Assembly (NCBI RefSeq): GCF_019931145.1
Contig: NZ_JAIOUV010000012.1
Span: 41,609 to 105,608 of the forward strand
DNA: 64,000 bases
Reading direction: 5' to 3'
Source: Marinicella meishanensis
Lineage (GTDB): Bacteria > Pseudomonadota > Gammaproteobacteria > Xanthomonadales > Marinicellaceae
Positions 17,142-24,518 of this stretch are shown here, in pieces. The notes beneath the pieces were generated by a model. It was given only the letters and a program-made list of their open reading frames with translations. It was not told the DNA's origin and did not search any database. The translations under genes and the position numbers were made by a program. Each line of letters starts with the position of its first letter. Position 1 is the first letter of the stretch.

Positions 17142-18929
17142 ATGCGCGGACAAGCCCCACCCGACACCCAACAGGCAGAAAACTGGGGGGTGTTGAAAAA
17201 ACTACTGCCTTATCTGACCGAGTACAAAGGTCGGGTGCTGTTGGCTTTGCTGTTTTTGGTCGGGGCCAAAGTGGCGACCACCGGCATGCCGTTTTTGATC
17301 AAGGGCATGGTCGATCAATTGAGCGGCACCGCCGACCCCAGCCAGTGGCTGTTGGCACCGGTGGCTCTGGTCTTTGCTTACGGGGCACTGCGCTTTGCCA
17401 ATGTGTTGTTTGGTGAAATTCGCGATGTGTTGTTTGGTCGCGTGACCGAACGGGCCATGCGCCGCATCGCGCATCAGGTGTTTGTGCATTTGCACCGCCT
17501 GGAATTGAATTATCACTTGAACCGCAAAACCGGTGGGGTGGCCCGCGACATTGAGCGTGGGGTCGCTGGCATCAGCTTTTTGCTGCGCTTCATGGTGTTC
17601 AGCATCTTGCCGGCGTTGATTGAAATCTTGTTGGTGGTGGCAATTTTGTTGTTCCAATATGGCTGGACTTTTGGCCTCACCACACTGCTGGCGATCCTCA
17701 CTTACATTGTGTTTTCGGTCAAAGTGACCAATTGGCGCAAAGCCTTTTTGCGCGCGGCCAACACCGCCGATTCGGCCAGCAGTTCCCGGGCCATTGACTC
17801 CCTGTTGAATTATGAAACGGTCAAGTACTACACCAATGAGTCGTTTGAGGCCGCTCGTTATGACCAAAACCTGAAAACCCTGGAAGCGGCCAAACGCAAG
17901 AACCGCTTGTCCTTGTTTGTGCTGAACGGTGGCCAAGCCCTGATCATCAGTATGTCGATGACGGCGATGATGCTGTTGGCGGTGTTGGGGGTGCAAAACG
18001 GGAACATGACCGTGGGTGATTTTGTCTTGGTCAACGCCTTCATGATGCAATTGTTCATTCCCTTGGGTTCTTTGGGTTTTGTCTATCGAGAAATCAAAAC
18101 CTCGATGATCAACATCGAGCAGCTGTTCAACATCCTGGCCATAGAGCCGCAGATCCAGGATCAAGCAGACGCCCAGGAATTGATCATTACTTCCGGGCAC
18201 ATCGAGTTCGAACAGGTGGCGTTCCACTACCGGGCCGATCGACCGATCATCCAAGGCCTGGACTTTCAGGTCAAAGCCGGCCAAACATTGGCGGTGGTTG
18301 GTGCCAGTGGTTCGGGCAAATCAACCCTGGTGAAATTGTTGTTTCGCTTTTATGACCCGACCGGTGGACGCATCCTGATCGATGGCCAGGACATCCAATC
18401 CGTGACCCAAGATTCCTTGCGACAGGCCATTGGTATCGTGCCGCAGGACACCGTGCTGTTCAATGATTCGATTTTGGAAAACATCCGCTATGGCCGCCCT
18501 GAGGCGGATGACCAAGCGGTCCACCGGGCCATCACCATGGCCTACCTGGATGAGTTCATTGCGCTGTTGCCCGATGGCGTGCACACCGAAGTGGGTGAGC
18601 GTGGCTTGAAACTGTCTGGCGGTGAAAAACAGCGGGTGGCCATTGCCCGCACCATCTTAAAACAGCCACCGATCATGGTGTTTGATGAAGCCACGTCATC
18701 GCTGGACAGCCAGGCCGAATTCATGATCCTCAAAGCCATGGCTGAAATAGCCCAACACAGCACCAACCTGGTCATCGCCCACCGCTTGTCTACCGTGGTG
18801 CATGCTGATGTGATTCTGGTGTTGGACCAAGGCCAGATCATTGAACAGGGGTCACACGAGCAATTGTTGGCCAATCAAGGCGCCTATGCGGCCTTGTGGG
18901 AAGCCCAACAGCAAGATCGCGAACATTGA
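17142..18929 (+). CDS. Atm1/HMT1-type ABC exporter
   Basis: This 595-residue half-transporter has an N-terminal six-helix exporter domain (about 25-340) and a nucleotide-binding domain. The Walker A is GASGSGKST (near residue 387), the signature LSGGEKQRVAIART (near 490) and the Walker B IMVFDEATSSLD (near 512). The transmembrane region, with DIERGVAGISFLLRFMVFSILP and YETVKYYTNESFEA, is characteristic of the ABCB7/Atm1 group. These proteins export glutathione-linked sulfur or metal compounds; bacterial Atm1 has been tied to heavy-metal detoxification. AGGAG lies before the ATG. The gene follows the envelope-sensing regulator. Confidence 0.92.
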   Translation: MRGQAPPDTQQAENWGVLKKLLPYLTEYKGRVLLALLFLVGAKVATTGMPFLIKGMVDQLSGTADPSQWLLAPVALVFAYGALRFANVLFGEIRDVLFGRVTERAMRRIAHQVFVHLHRLELNYHLNRKTGGVARDIERGVAGISFLLRFMVFSILPALIEILLVVAILLFQYGWTFGLTTLLAILTYIVFSVKVTNWRKAFLRAANTADSASSSRAIDSLLNYETVKYYTNESFEAARYDQNLKTLEAAKRKNRLSLFVLNGGQALIISMSMTAMMLLAVLGVQNGNMTVGDFVLVNAFMMQLFIPLGSLGFVYREIKTSMINIEQLFNILAIEPQIQDQADAQELIITSGHIEFEQVAFHYRADRPIIQGLDFQVKAGQTLAVVGASGSGKSTLVKLLFRFYDPTGGRILIDGQDIQSVTQDSLRQAIGIVPQDTVLFNDSILENIRYGRPEADDQAVHRAITMAYLDEFIALLPDGVHTEVGERGLKLSGGEKQRVAIARTILKQPPIMVFDEATSSLDSQAEFMILKAMAEIAQHSTNLVIAHRLSTVVHADVILVLDQGQIIEQGSHEQLLANQGAYAALWEAQQQDREH

Positions 18930-19024
18930 AGCCGACCGGTCACCAGCAGTCGATCACCGTCACCCAACCGAGGTGAACACAAGCCAAGGCCAGATGTTTT
19001 GGTTGGATGATGAGCTTGTGACAA

Positions 19025-19304
19025 ACACACCCCTCAATCCCCTCTTAAGAGGGGAGGTAGGGAAACATATGCCTTGGCCTCTTAATTTAAGTTTTGGCAC
19101 AACGCAAGAGACGAGATCAATGGACAGCTTACTTTCTGATTTAGATTTTTACCTTGTTTTTAAAGAACTATCAGATTCATTGTGTACTAACAATCATCAA
19201 CATGATGTTGCTGTCATGGAAGACAGTATCTCTCGCCTACAGGGATGTAGGTGTACCGAGATAGCTAGGAGCGGAATCGGCCGAGAGGGGATTGAGGGGT
19301 GTGT
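19025..19304. mobile_element. 280-bp insert bounded by 21-bp perfect inverted repeats (MITE-like)
   Basis: Positions 19025-19045 and 19284-19304 are exact reverse complements, beginning ACACACCCCTCAATCC. The left arm runs on into a 16-base palindrome CCCCTCTTAAGAGGGG. Inside is AT-rich DNA with a hairpin CCTACA-GGGA-TGTAGG nested in ATCTC/GAGAT arms near 19228-19264. A 68-codon frame (ATG at 19121) fills the middle but has no convincing features. No target duplication is obvious. It could be a non-autonomous element or a structured RNA locus. Confidence 0.6.
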
Positions 19305-19528
19305 GAATGAACATGAATTGAAGCAATGAATTGAGTCTTGGATTATGGCGGGAAAAGTAATCAGCCCGGAGGGGTGTGGGAGAGAAGAGTGTGCAGGCTG
19401 CGGCAGTGGAACAGCGAGGGAGGATACAAGGTTCACCCTCTATGCTTCGGGGGTGGCCGGGTCGCTTGGCGCGTAACCGCCACTGAAAATGGACGGTACC
19501 CAGTGTTTCTGAGAAATATTCATTGATA

Positions 19529-19568
19529 TGGCGGTATATTCATCTGTATATTCCTGTTATGACCGCCA
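19529..19568. promoter_or_regulatory. Probable operator upstream of the XRE regulator
   Basis: An inverted repeat TGGCGGT...ACCGCCA (7 bases per arm) brackets two direct copies of GTATATTC at 19534-19541 and 19546-19553, spaced 12 bases apart. It lies 33 bases before the regulator start. The site probably overlaps that gene's promoter, and autoregulation is the simplest reading. Confidence 0.45.
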
Positions 19569-19601
19569 AGAATGGGGGTTCTTCAAAACCAGAGACGAAC
19601 C

Positions 19602-20309
19602 ATGAAACTCAGTGAAAAAATTAAATTACTGCGCACCCAAGAGCAACTGACCCAACCCGAATTGGCCAGCAAAGCCGGCATCGAACAGTCGTATTTATCC
19701 AAACTGGAGAACGACAAAGGCACCCCATCCTTTGACGTGATCAACAAGATTGCCCAAGCGTTTGATTTGTCTGGGATGGAATTGATCAACAGCCTCAGTC
19801 AGTCCTACATTGAACAGCACCTGTCCCACATCCCAGAGGTGGCGGCCGAATATGCCTCGATCAAACACCGGCAACTCAGGCGCCTCAAGTGGCGCTTCAT
19901 TTGGTCATCGGCAGTGGTGGTGCTGGGGGTGGGCTTGTTCTTCATCGGCTCCCAGGGGGTGCTGTTTCCTGCAGTGGAATACATTTATGAATCACCCGGG
20001 GTGATCAAACCGGGTGAAACCGTGTATCAATATCAATCACATGAGATCGAAGCCATCAACGAAACCCGCGAACAGGCTCAGCTGCGAACCCAAAACAACC
20101 GCGACCGCTTGGATTTGCATTTTCTCACCGTGGCCGATTATGCCGGCAACACCTTCATTGCTGAGGTGCCTGGCGGCCGGCGGGTCTATGAATACCGAGA
20201 AGAAAAACGTTTGAATACGGCCAACAGCGACTTGGTCTCCAGCTTGGGCATGATGTGCATGGTGGCCGGTATGTTCATGTTCGCCTATGCCTTCCGTTTC
20301 AAGCAATGA
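19602..20309 (+). CDS. Membrane-bound XRE-family regulator
   Basis: This 235-residue protein has an N-terminal helix-turn-helix of the Cro/C1-XRE type (residues 1-62; LTQPELASKAGIEQSYLSKLEND). This is followed by a linker, a membrane helix at about 99-122, a 90-residue segment presumably outside the cytoplasm, and a second membrane helix at about 210-232. Such fusions are rarer than soluble XRE proteins and suggest control by a membrane or envelope signal. The chosen ATG follows AGAGACG; a frame extension of ten codons upstream starts at an ATG inside the operator side and is less likely. It converges with the small secreted protein gene. Confidence 0.85.
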   Translation: MKLSEKIKLLRTQEQLTQPELASKAGIEQSYLSKLENDKGTPSFDVINKIAQAFDLSGMELINSLSQSYIEQHLSHIPEVAAEYASIKHRQLRRLKWRFIWSSAVVVLGVGLFFIGSQGVLFPAVEYIYESPGVIKPGETVYQYQSHEIEAINETREQAQLRTQNNRDRLDLHFLTVADYAGNTFIAEVPGGRRVYEYREEKRLNTANSDLVSSLGMMCMVAGMFMFAYAFRFKQ

Positions 20310-20315
20310 ACTGAG

Positions 20316-20657
20316 TCACAACGCCGCGCCGGCAGGGGCTTGCTGTTTGAATTGGCAGTACAAATCGTTCAGGTGCATTTTCCAATCCGTGAAAATGAAT
20401 CGATCTGGTTTGCTCTTGACCGGCGCATATGAGGGCACCAAACCGTGCAACAAATCCACCGTTAAATCACACTGGATGTCGACCAAGGGCATGGCTTGCA
20501 TGATGTCGTCACGAGAAAAATGAACCACTTTGCGCGTGACAGGATGAGCAGTCTGATCTTGTTGGGCTTCTTTGGCCAGGCATGGGAAGATCAGCAAGCA
20601 AGCCAGCAAACCCAGGCTGACAAGACCGCGATTGTTGATGGGGACATGATTGCGCAT
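20316..20657 (-). CDS. Small exported protein of unknown function
   Basis: This encodes about 113 residues with an N-terminal hydrophobic segment (LVSLGLLACLLIFPCLA) that looks like a signal peptide. A mature part follows with two spaced Cys (IQCDL and LYCQF) that could form a disulfide. I do not recognise a family. The start is uncertain: ATG at 20657 is preceded too closely by GGTGGG, and an alternative Met lies four codons upstream. It is transcribed away from the AraC-type gene's 3' end, 58 bases after it, possibly as a two-gene operon. Confidence 0.55.
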   Translation of the reverse strand: MRNHVPINNRGLVSLGLLACLLIFPCLAKEAQQDQTAHPVTRKVVHFSRDDIMQAMPLVDIQCDLTVDLLHGLVPSYAPVKSKPDRFIFTDWKMHLNDLYCQFKQQAPAGAAL

Positions 20658-20715
20658 ACCCACCAGCATAGCAGATTTGGGGGTCAGCGTGCCATCAAAA
20701 TTTGACCCCTGGGGT

Positions 20716-21729
20716 TCAGCCTTTGGGCGTGTGTCCGGTCCAACGCTTGAACGCACGGTTGAAGGCATTGGGGTGAGAAAAGCCCAGCAAATAGGCGATT
20801 TGCTTGACGGACAAGCGTTGATTTTTGAGGTAGTTGAGGGCCATCTGATGGCGCAAGCCATCCAAAATTTGTTCAAACTGGCGGTTTTCGGCTTTCAGTT
20901 TGCGGTAGAGTTGTTGGCGACTCATGCCCATGCGGTCAGCCACCAAATCCATGTTGGCTGCCCCCGTGTGCAACAGCGGAATCAATATGGATTCCACCTG
21001 ACCCGCATGTGTTTTTGAGGCCTTCAGCTCGGCCAACAGCGCCGCCGTGTGCGTTGACAACAAACCGAATATGTAGGTGTTGGCATGGGTGATTTTCTCC
21101 GGCAGGCGGCTGCCATCGACGGGCACCGCATTCTTGTCGCTGTTGAACACCACCGGCATGTTGAAGATGCGTTCGTATTCCGCGCGGTAACCTGGGTCAT
21201 CATGGGTCACATGGATTTCACGCAACAAGGGTTCGCCGCCAAAATCCCGCGCATAGGTACAATGCATGCGAGCAAAGGTGGTTTCGGTCAGTTCCGGACA
21301 GGCATTGGGATCAGGTCGTTGGTCAACCAGCCACAAATCATCACCTTCTGGCACCAGGGCAAATCGGTCGCCATCACCGAGCCCTTCGATTTCGACCACC
21401 AAGGCGCTGTAACGGTTGATTTGTTGGTAGGCTTCGTCCAAGGTTTGTGCCGATCGGGCGATCAAACCGACCACCGAGAACTCATGTAAATCAATGGCCT
21501 CGCCAAACAACAAGGCCAATGCGGGTTGTTGGGTCATGCGTTTGGCGTGGCGCATCAAATGCATGTAAGTGGCAAAATCAATGCGGTTGTCAGGGTCTGC
21601 CAATGCCGCTTCATTGATCGCTGCATATGGCATCAATTCGGTGCTTGACACACCCAAAGTGCGGCAAAAATCCAGCAGGGCTTTGACCATGCCAGCGGCT
21701 ACGGTGGGTCGGTTGAAAGTGGCTGTCAT
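20716..21729 (-). CDS. AraC-family transcriptional regulator
   Basis: This 337-residue protein has the arabinose-binding-like N-terminal domain of the OruR/ArgR type (residues about 15-205; FGEAIDLHEFSVVGLIARSAQTLDEA is typical) and a C-terminal pair of helix-turn-helix motifs. The second is clear in LSVKQIAYLLGFSHPNAFNRAFKRWTGHTP. The ligand is unknown. I used the ATG at 21729; an upstream in-frame Met at 21789 would overlap the promoter region. A 14-base palindrome ATTCTA-TT-TAGAAT at 21788-21801 in the divergent intergenic region is a candidate binding site. The divergent small membrane protein gene may be its target. Confidence 0.88.
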   Translation of the reverse strand: MTATFNRPTVAAGMVKALLDFCRTLGVSSTELMPYAAINEAALADPDNRIDFATYMHLMRHAKRMTQQPALALLFGEAIDLHEFSVVGLIARSAQTLDEAYQQINRYSALVVEIEGLGDGDRFALVPEGDDLWLVDQRPDPNACPELTETTFARMHCTYARDFGGEPLLREIHVTHDDPGYRAEYERIFNMPVVFNSDKNAVPVDGSRLPEKITHANTYIFGLLSTHTAALLAELKASKTHAGQVESILIPLLHTGAANMDLVADRMGMSRQQLYRKLKAENRQFEQILDGLRHQMALNYLKNQRLSVKQIAYLLGFSHPNAFNRAFKRWTGHTPKG

Positions 21730-21877
21730 TGGATTTTGATGCCCAGGGTTTGCATTTGTCACACGGGGTTGGTTGTGGTGGTCATACATTCTATTTAGAA
21801 TGGGACACACGGGTCAACCGGGTCGGTCTCAGGCAGACCCTCATGGCTTATTTGACAGCACTATTGACGAGGTATTC

Positions 21878-22276
21878 ATGACCAATGCACTGCCAAAATG
21901 GCGACTTCACGCCATGCGCTTTCTGTTTTTACTCACGGCCACCACTTTGGGGTATCCAGCCTGGTCTTCGCTGATCAGCCCAACTGGCCCATGGGATCCC
22001 ACCTATGGGATCGCTTATGCCTTTTGGGGGGCATTTTCAGCACTGTCCATCCTGGGGGTGTTTTACCCGGTCAAAATGTTGCCTTTGTTGCTGCTGCAGT
22101 TCACCTATAAACTGATTTGGGTGGTGGCGGTTGGTTATCCATTGTGGCAAGCGGGCTTACTGGACGAAACCGGTCAAGAATTGATGAAGGCCTCGGGCAT
22201 CGGCGCCCTCATCGATTTGATCATCATTCCCTGGGTGTATGTGTTCAAACACCACTTCAAAACGGCCGCTTCGTGA
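21878..22276 (+). CDS. Small membrane protein, four helices
   Basis: This 132-residue protein has four hydrophobic helices (about 12-32, 45-63, 66-88 and 105-125) and very few charged residues outside the ends. No catalytic motif is visible and I do not recognise the family. GAGG lies seven bases before the ATG. It is divergent from the AraC-type regulator (149 bases apart) and ends eight bases from the convergent thrC stop. Control by the AraC protein is a reasonable guess. Confidence 0.72.
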   Translation: MTNALPKWRLHAMRFLFLLTATTLGYPAWSSLISPTGPWDPTYGIAYAFWGAFSALSILGVFYPVKMLPLLLLQFTYKLIWVVAVGYPLWQAGLLDETGQELMKASGIGALIDLIIIPWVYVFKHHFKTAAS

Positions 22277-22284
22277 GCCTCCCG

Positions 22285-23559
22285 TCAGGACTTCAAGTAC
22301 CTGCGCAGGGCCTTGAAATCCGGTGCCAGCCGCGTCGACAGGTCGGGTAACTTGGCACACTCGGCTATGGCCTCAGGCAAGGGCAGTTCGATGCCCAAGA
22401 TTGCTTCCACGGTGCTTTTGAATTTGGCCGGATGGGCGGTGCCCAAGAAGATGCCCAGCTCATCGTCGGTCAAACTGTCGACCAAGCCCTGATAAGCCAC
22501 CGCGGCATGGGGCTCGCTGAGGTAGCCTTGTCGGTACAAGTCTTGCAAGGTATCGGCTGTGGTGTTTTCATCCACCGCCAAGCCGGACAGCAAACGCCGG
22601 TCGAATTGCCCCGATTCAATCAGGTATTCAATGCGCGGCCAGTTGTTGGGCTTGCTCACGTCCATGGCATTGGACAGGGTTTCTACCGTGGCATTGGGCG
22701 CCCACACCCCATCCTGGAGGTAACGCGGCACGGTGTCGTTCAAGTTGGTGGAGGCGATGAAGCGCTTGATGGGCAAGCCCATGGTTTTGGCGATGATGCC
22801 GGCACATAGGTTACCAAAGTTGCCGCTGGGTACCGCCACCACGGTTTGTTCGCGGCGGTGCACCGGTAATTGCGCCAAGGCATCGAAGTAATAACAAATC
22901 TGCGCAAACAAACGGCTGACATTGATCGAGTTGGCTGAATTCAAGCCCACCGCTTGGACCAAGTCTGGGTCATCAAAACATTGTTTCACCAACTTTTGAC
23001 AATCATCAAAAGCCCCATCCACGGCCAGGGTGCGGATGTTGCCGGACAGGGTGGTGAACATTTTTTGTTGCAACTCACTGATCTTGCCATGGGGAAACAG
23101 GATCACCACTTCGATGTTGTCCAAACCATGAAAGGCATGGGCCACGGCGGCGCCGGTGTCACCCGAAGTGGCGGTGAGGATGGTGATTTTTTCGTTGCCA
23201 GCAAAATGCTGCAGGCATTGGGCCATGAACCGCGCACCAAAATCCTTGAAGGCCAAAGTGGGACCATGAAACAGTTCCAAACAAGACACCTGTGCATTCA
23301 CCGTTTGCATGCGCGCCGGAAAGGTGAAGGTTTGGCCGATGATGCGGTGCAGGGCCTCATCATCAATGTTCTCATGCACAAATGGCCGCAACAAATGAAA
23401 ATTGCGGCTTTGGGTGTTCATGCTGAGCAGGTGGTTGATGCCAGTCAGGGTGGGAATTTTGGCGGGGAAAAACAGGCCCTGCTGCTTACCGAGGCCGGTT
23501 TTGACGGCGGTGGCAAAATCCACCACCTGTTGGGGGTCTTTGAGGTTATTCAGTTGCAT
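22285..23559 (-). CDS. thrC: Threonine synthase
   Basis: This 424-residue PLP enzyme makes threonine from O-phosphohomoserine. PTLAFKDFGARFMAQCL holds the PLP lysine. ILTATSGDTGAAVAHAF is the phosphate/serine-rich binding segment and VPSGNFGNLCAGIIAK binds the cofactor phosphate. The N-terminal sequence (TQSRNFHLLRPF...) fits the fold-type II threonine synthases of gammaproteobacteria. The ATG is one base after the thrB stop. Last gene of thrABC, subject to the leader attenuator upstream of thrA. Confidence 0.96.
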   Translation of the reverse strand: MQLNNLKDPQQVVDFATAVKTGLGKQQGLFFPAKIPTLTGINHLLSMNTQSRNFHLLRPFVHENIDDEALHRIIGQTFTFPARMQTVNAQVSCLELFHGPTLAFKDFGARFMAQCLQHFAGNEKITILTATSGDTGAAVAHAFHGLDNIEVVILFPHGKISELQQKMFTTLSGNIRTLAVDGAFDDCQKLVKQCFDDPDLVQAVGLNSANSINVSRLFAQICYYFDALAQLPVHRREQTVVAVPSGNFGNLCAGIIAKTMGLPIKRFIASTNLNDTVPRYLQDGVWAPNATVETLSNAMDVSKPNNWPRIEYLIESGQFDRRLLSGLAVDENTTADTLQDLYRQGYLSEPHAAVAYQGLVDSLTDDELGIFLGTAHPAKFKSTVEAILGIELPLPEAIAECAKLPDLSTRLAPDFKALRRYLKS

Positions 23560-23560
23560 G

Positions 23561-24517
23561 TCATTGGTCTTCCACGGTTCGGGTGCCTTGGCTGTCGGCC
23601 CGGCAAATGGTGACAAACCCGGCTTCGGTTTGCAGGTAGTTTTGTTGCAGCCAAGCGGCTTGTTGTTGGGCCAGGGCCAAATCGTCACAGGCCGCAAAAA
23701 TGGTCGGTCCTGATCCCGAGATGCCCACTGCCAGGGCGCCCATGGCGCGCAATTGCGTTTGGGTGTGGTGGTAGTCAGGCAACAATTCAGCCCGATACGG
23801 TTCGGCAATCTCGTCTTTCAACAAAGCCATGGCCAAGGCCTGATCCTGCCGATAACAGGCGGCCACAAAAGCAGCCAGGTTTTGCCCAAAGCGGATCAGT
23901 GTGGTGCGGCTGTACTGTGGTGGTAACAACGCCCGAGCCGCTTGGGTGCTGACCAGCACATCGGGGTAGGCCAACACCCAATACAGCTCATCAAACAAGG
24001 GTAAGGACAAGGCCACTTCGGATTGGTCTTGCAGCATCAATTGCATGCCACCCAAGAAACAGGGGGCGACGTTGTCGTAGTGTAAGGAACCACTGATTTG
24101 TGCTTCGGCCTGACCCATCAGGCGCAAAAGCTCATCGTCGTTGAAGGGGCGGTCATGGAATTCATTGAGGGCCGCAAATGCCGCCACCACGGAACAGGCG
24201 CTGGAGCCCAAACCGCTGCACACCGGAATGTCTTTGTACAAAGTGAGGTGCACCGGCACCGGCTGCCCGCCACGGTCGACCAAGGCCGCGTCGAAAGCCT
24301 GCAACACGTGCCACACGATGTTGGATTCACGGTCCGCCGGCAAGCGGTCGGCAAAGCGGCCCAACAAGGTGAAGGCCGGTTCGTTGGCGGCACTCACATG
24401 AACCCGGTCTCCTAGCCAAGCGCCATCGACCGGTTGCAGGGCCAAACCCAAGGAATCAAAGCCGACGCTGACGTTGCCAATGGAAACGGGGGCAAATACG
24501 GTCACAGGCAGGTGCAT
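23561..24517 (-). CDS. thrB: Homoserine kinase
   Basis: This 318-residue GHMP kinase phosphorylates homoserine to O-phosphohomoserine. The ATP-binding loop is PVCSGLGSSACSVVAAF. An N-terminal VFAPVSIGNVSVGFDSLGLAL and the C-terminal AVGISGSGPTIFAACD are family signatures. The ATG lies two bases beyond the thrA stop with GGAG upstream. It is the middle gene of the operon; its order (thrA, thrB, thrC) is as in E. coli. Confidence 0.96.
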   Translation of the reverse strand: MHLPVTVFAPVSIGNVSVGFDSLGLALQPVDGAWLGDRVHVSAANEPAFTLLGRFADRLPADRESNIVWHVLQAFDAALVDRGGQPVPVHLTLYKDIPVCSGLGSSACSVVAAFAALNEFHDRPFNDDELLRLMGQAEAQISGSLHYDNVAPCFLGGMQLMLQDQSEVALSLPLFDELYWVLAYPDVLVSTQAARALLPPQYSRTTLIRFGQNLAAFVAACYRQDQALAMALLKDEIAEPYRAELLPDYHHTQTQLRAMGALAVGISGSGPTIFAACDDLALAQQQAAWLQQNYLQTEAGFVTICRADSQGTRTVEDQ

Positions 24518-24518
24518 G

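Noticed and set aside
19121..19327. 68-codon frame inside the inverted-repeat insert
   Set aside because: It crosses the right inverted repeat, has only a weak ribosome binding site and no recognisable domain; I left it as part of the insert.
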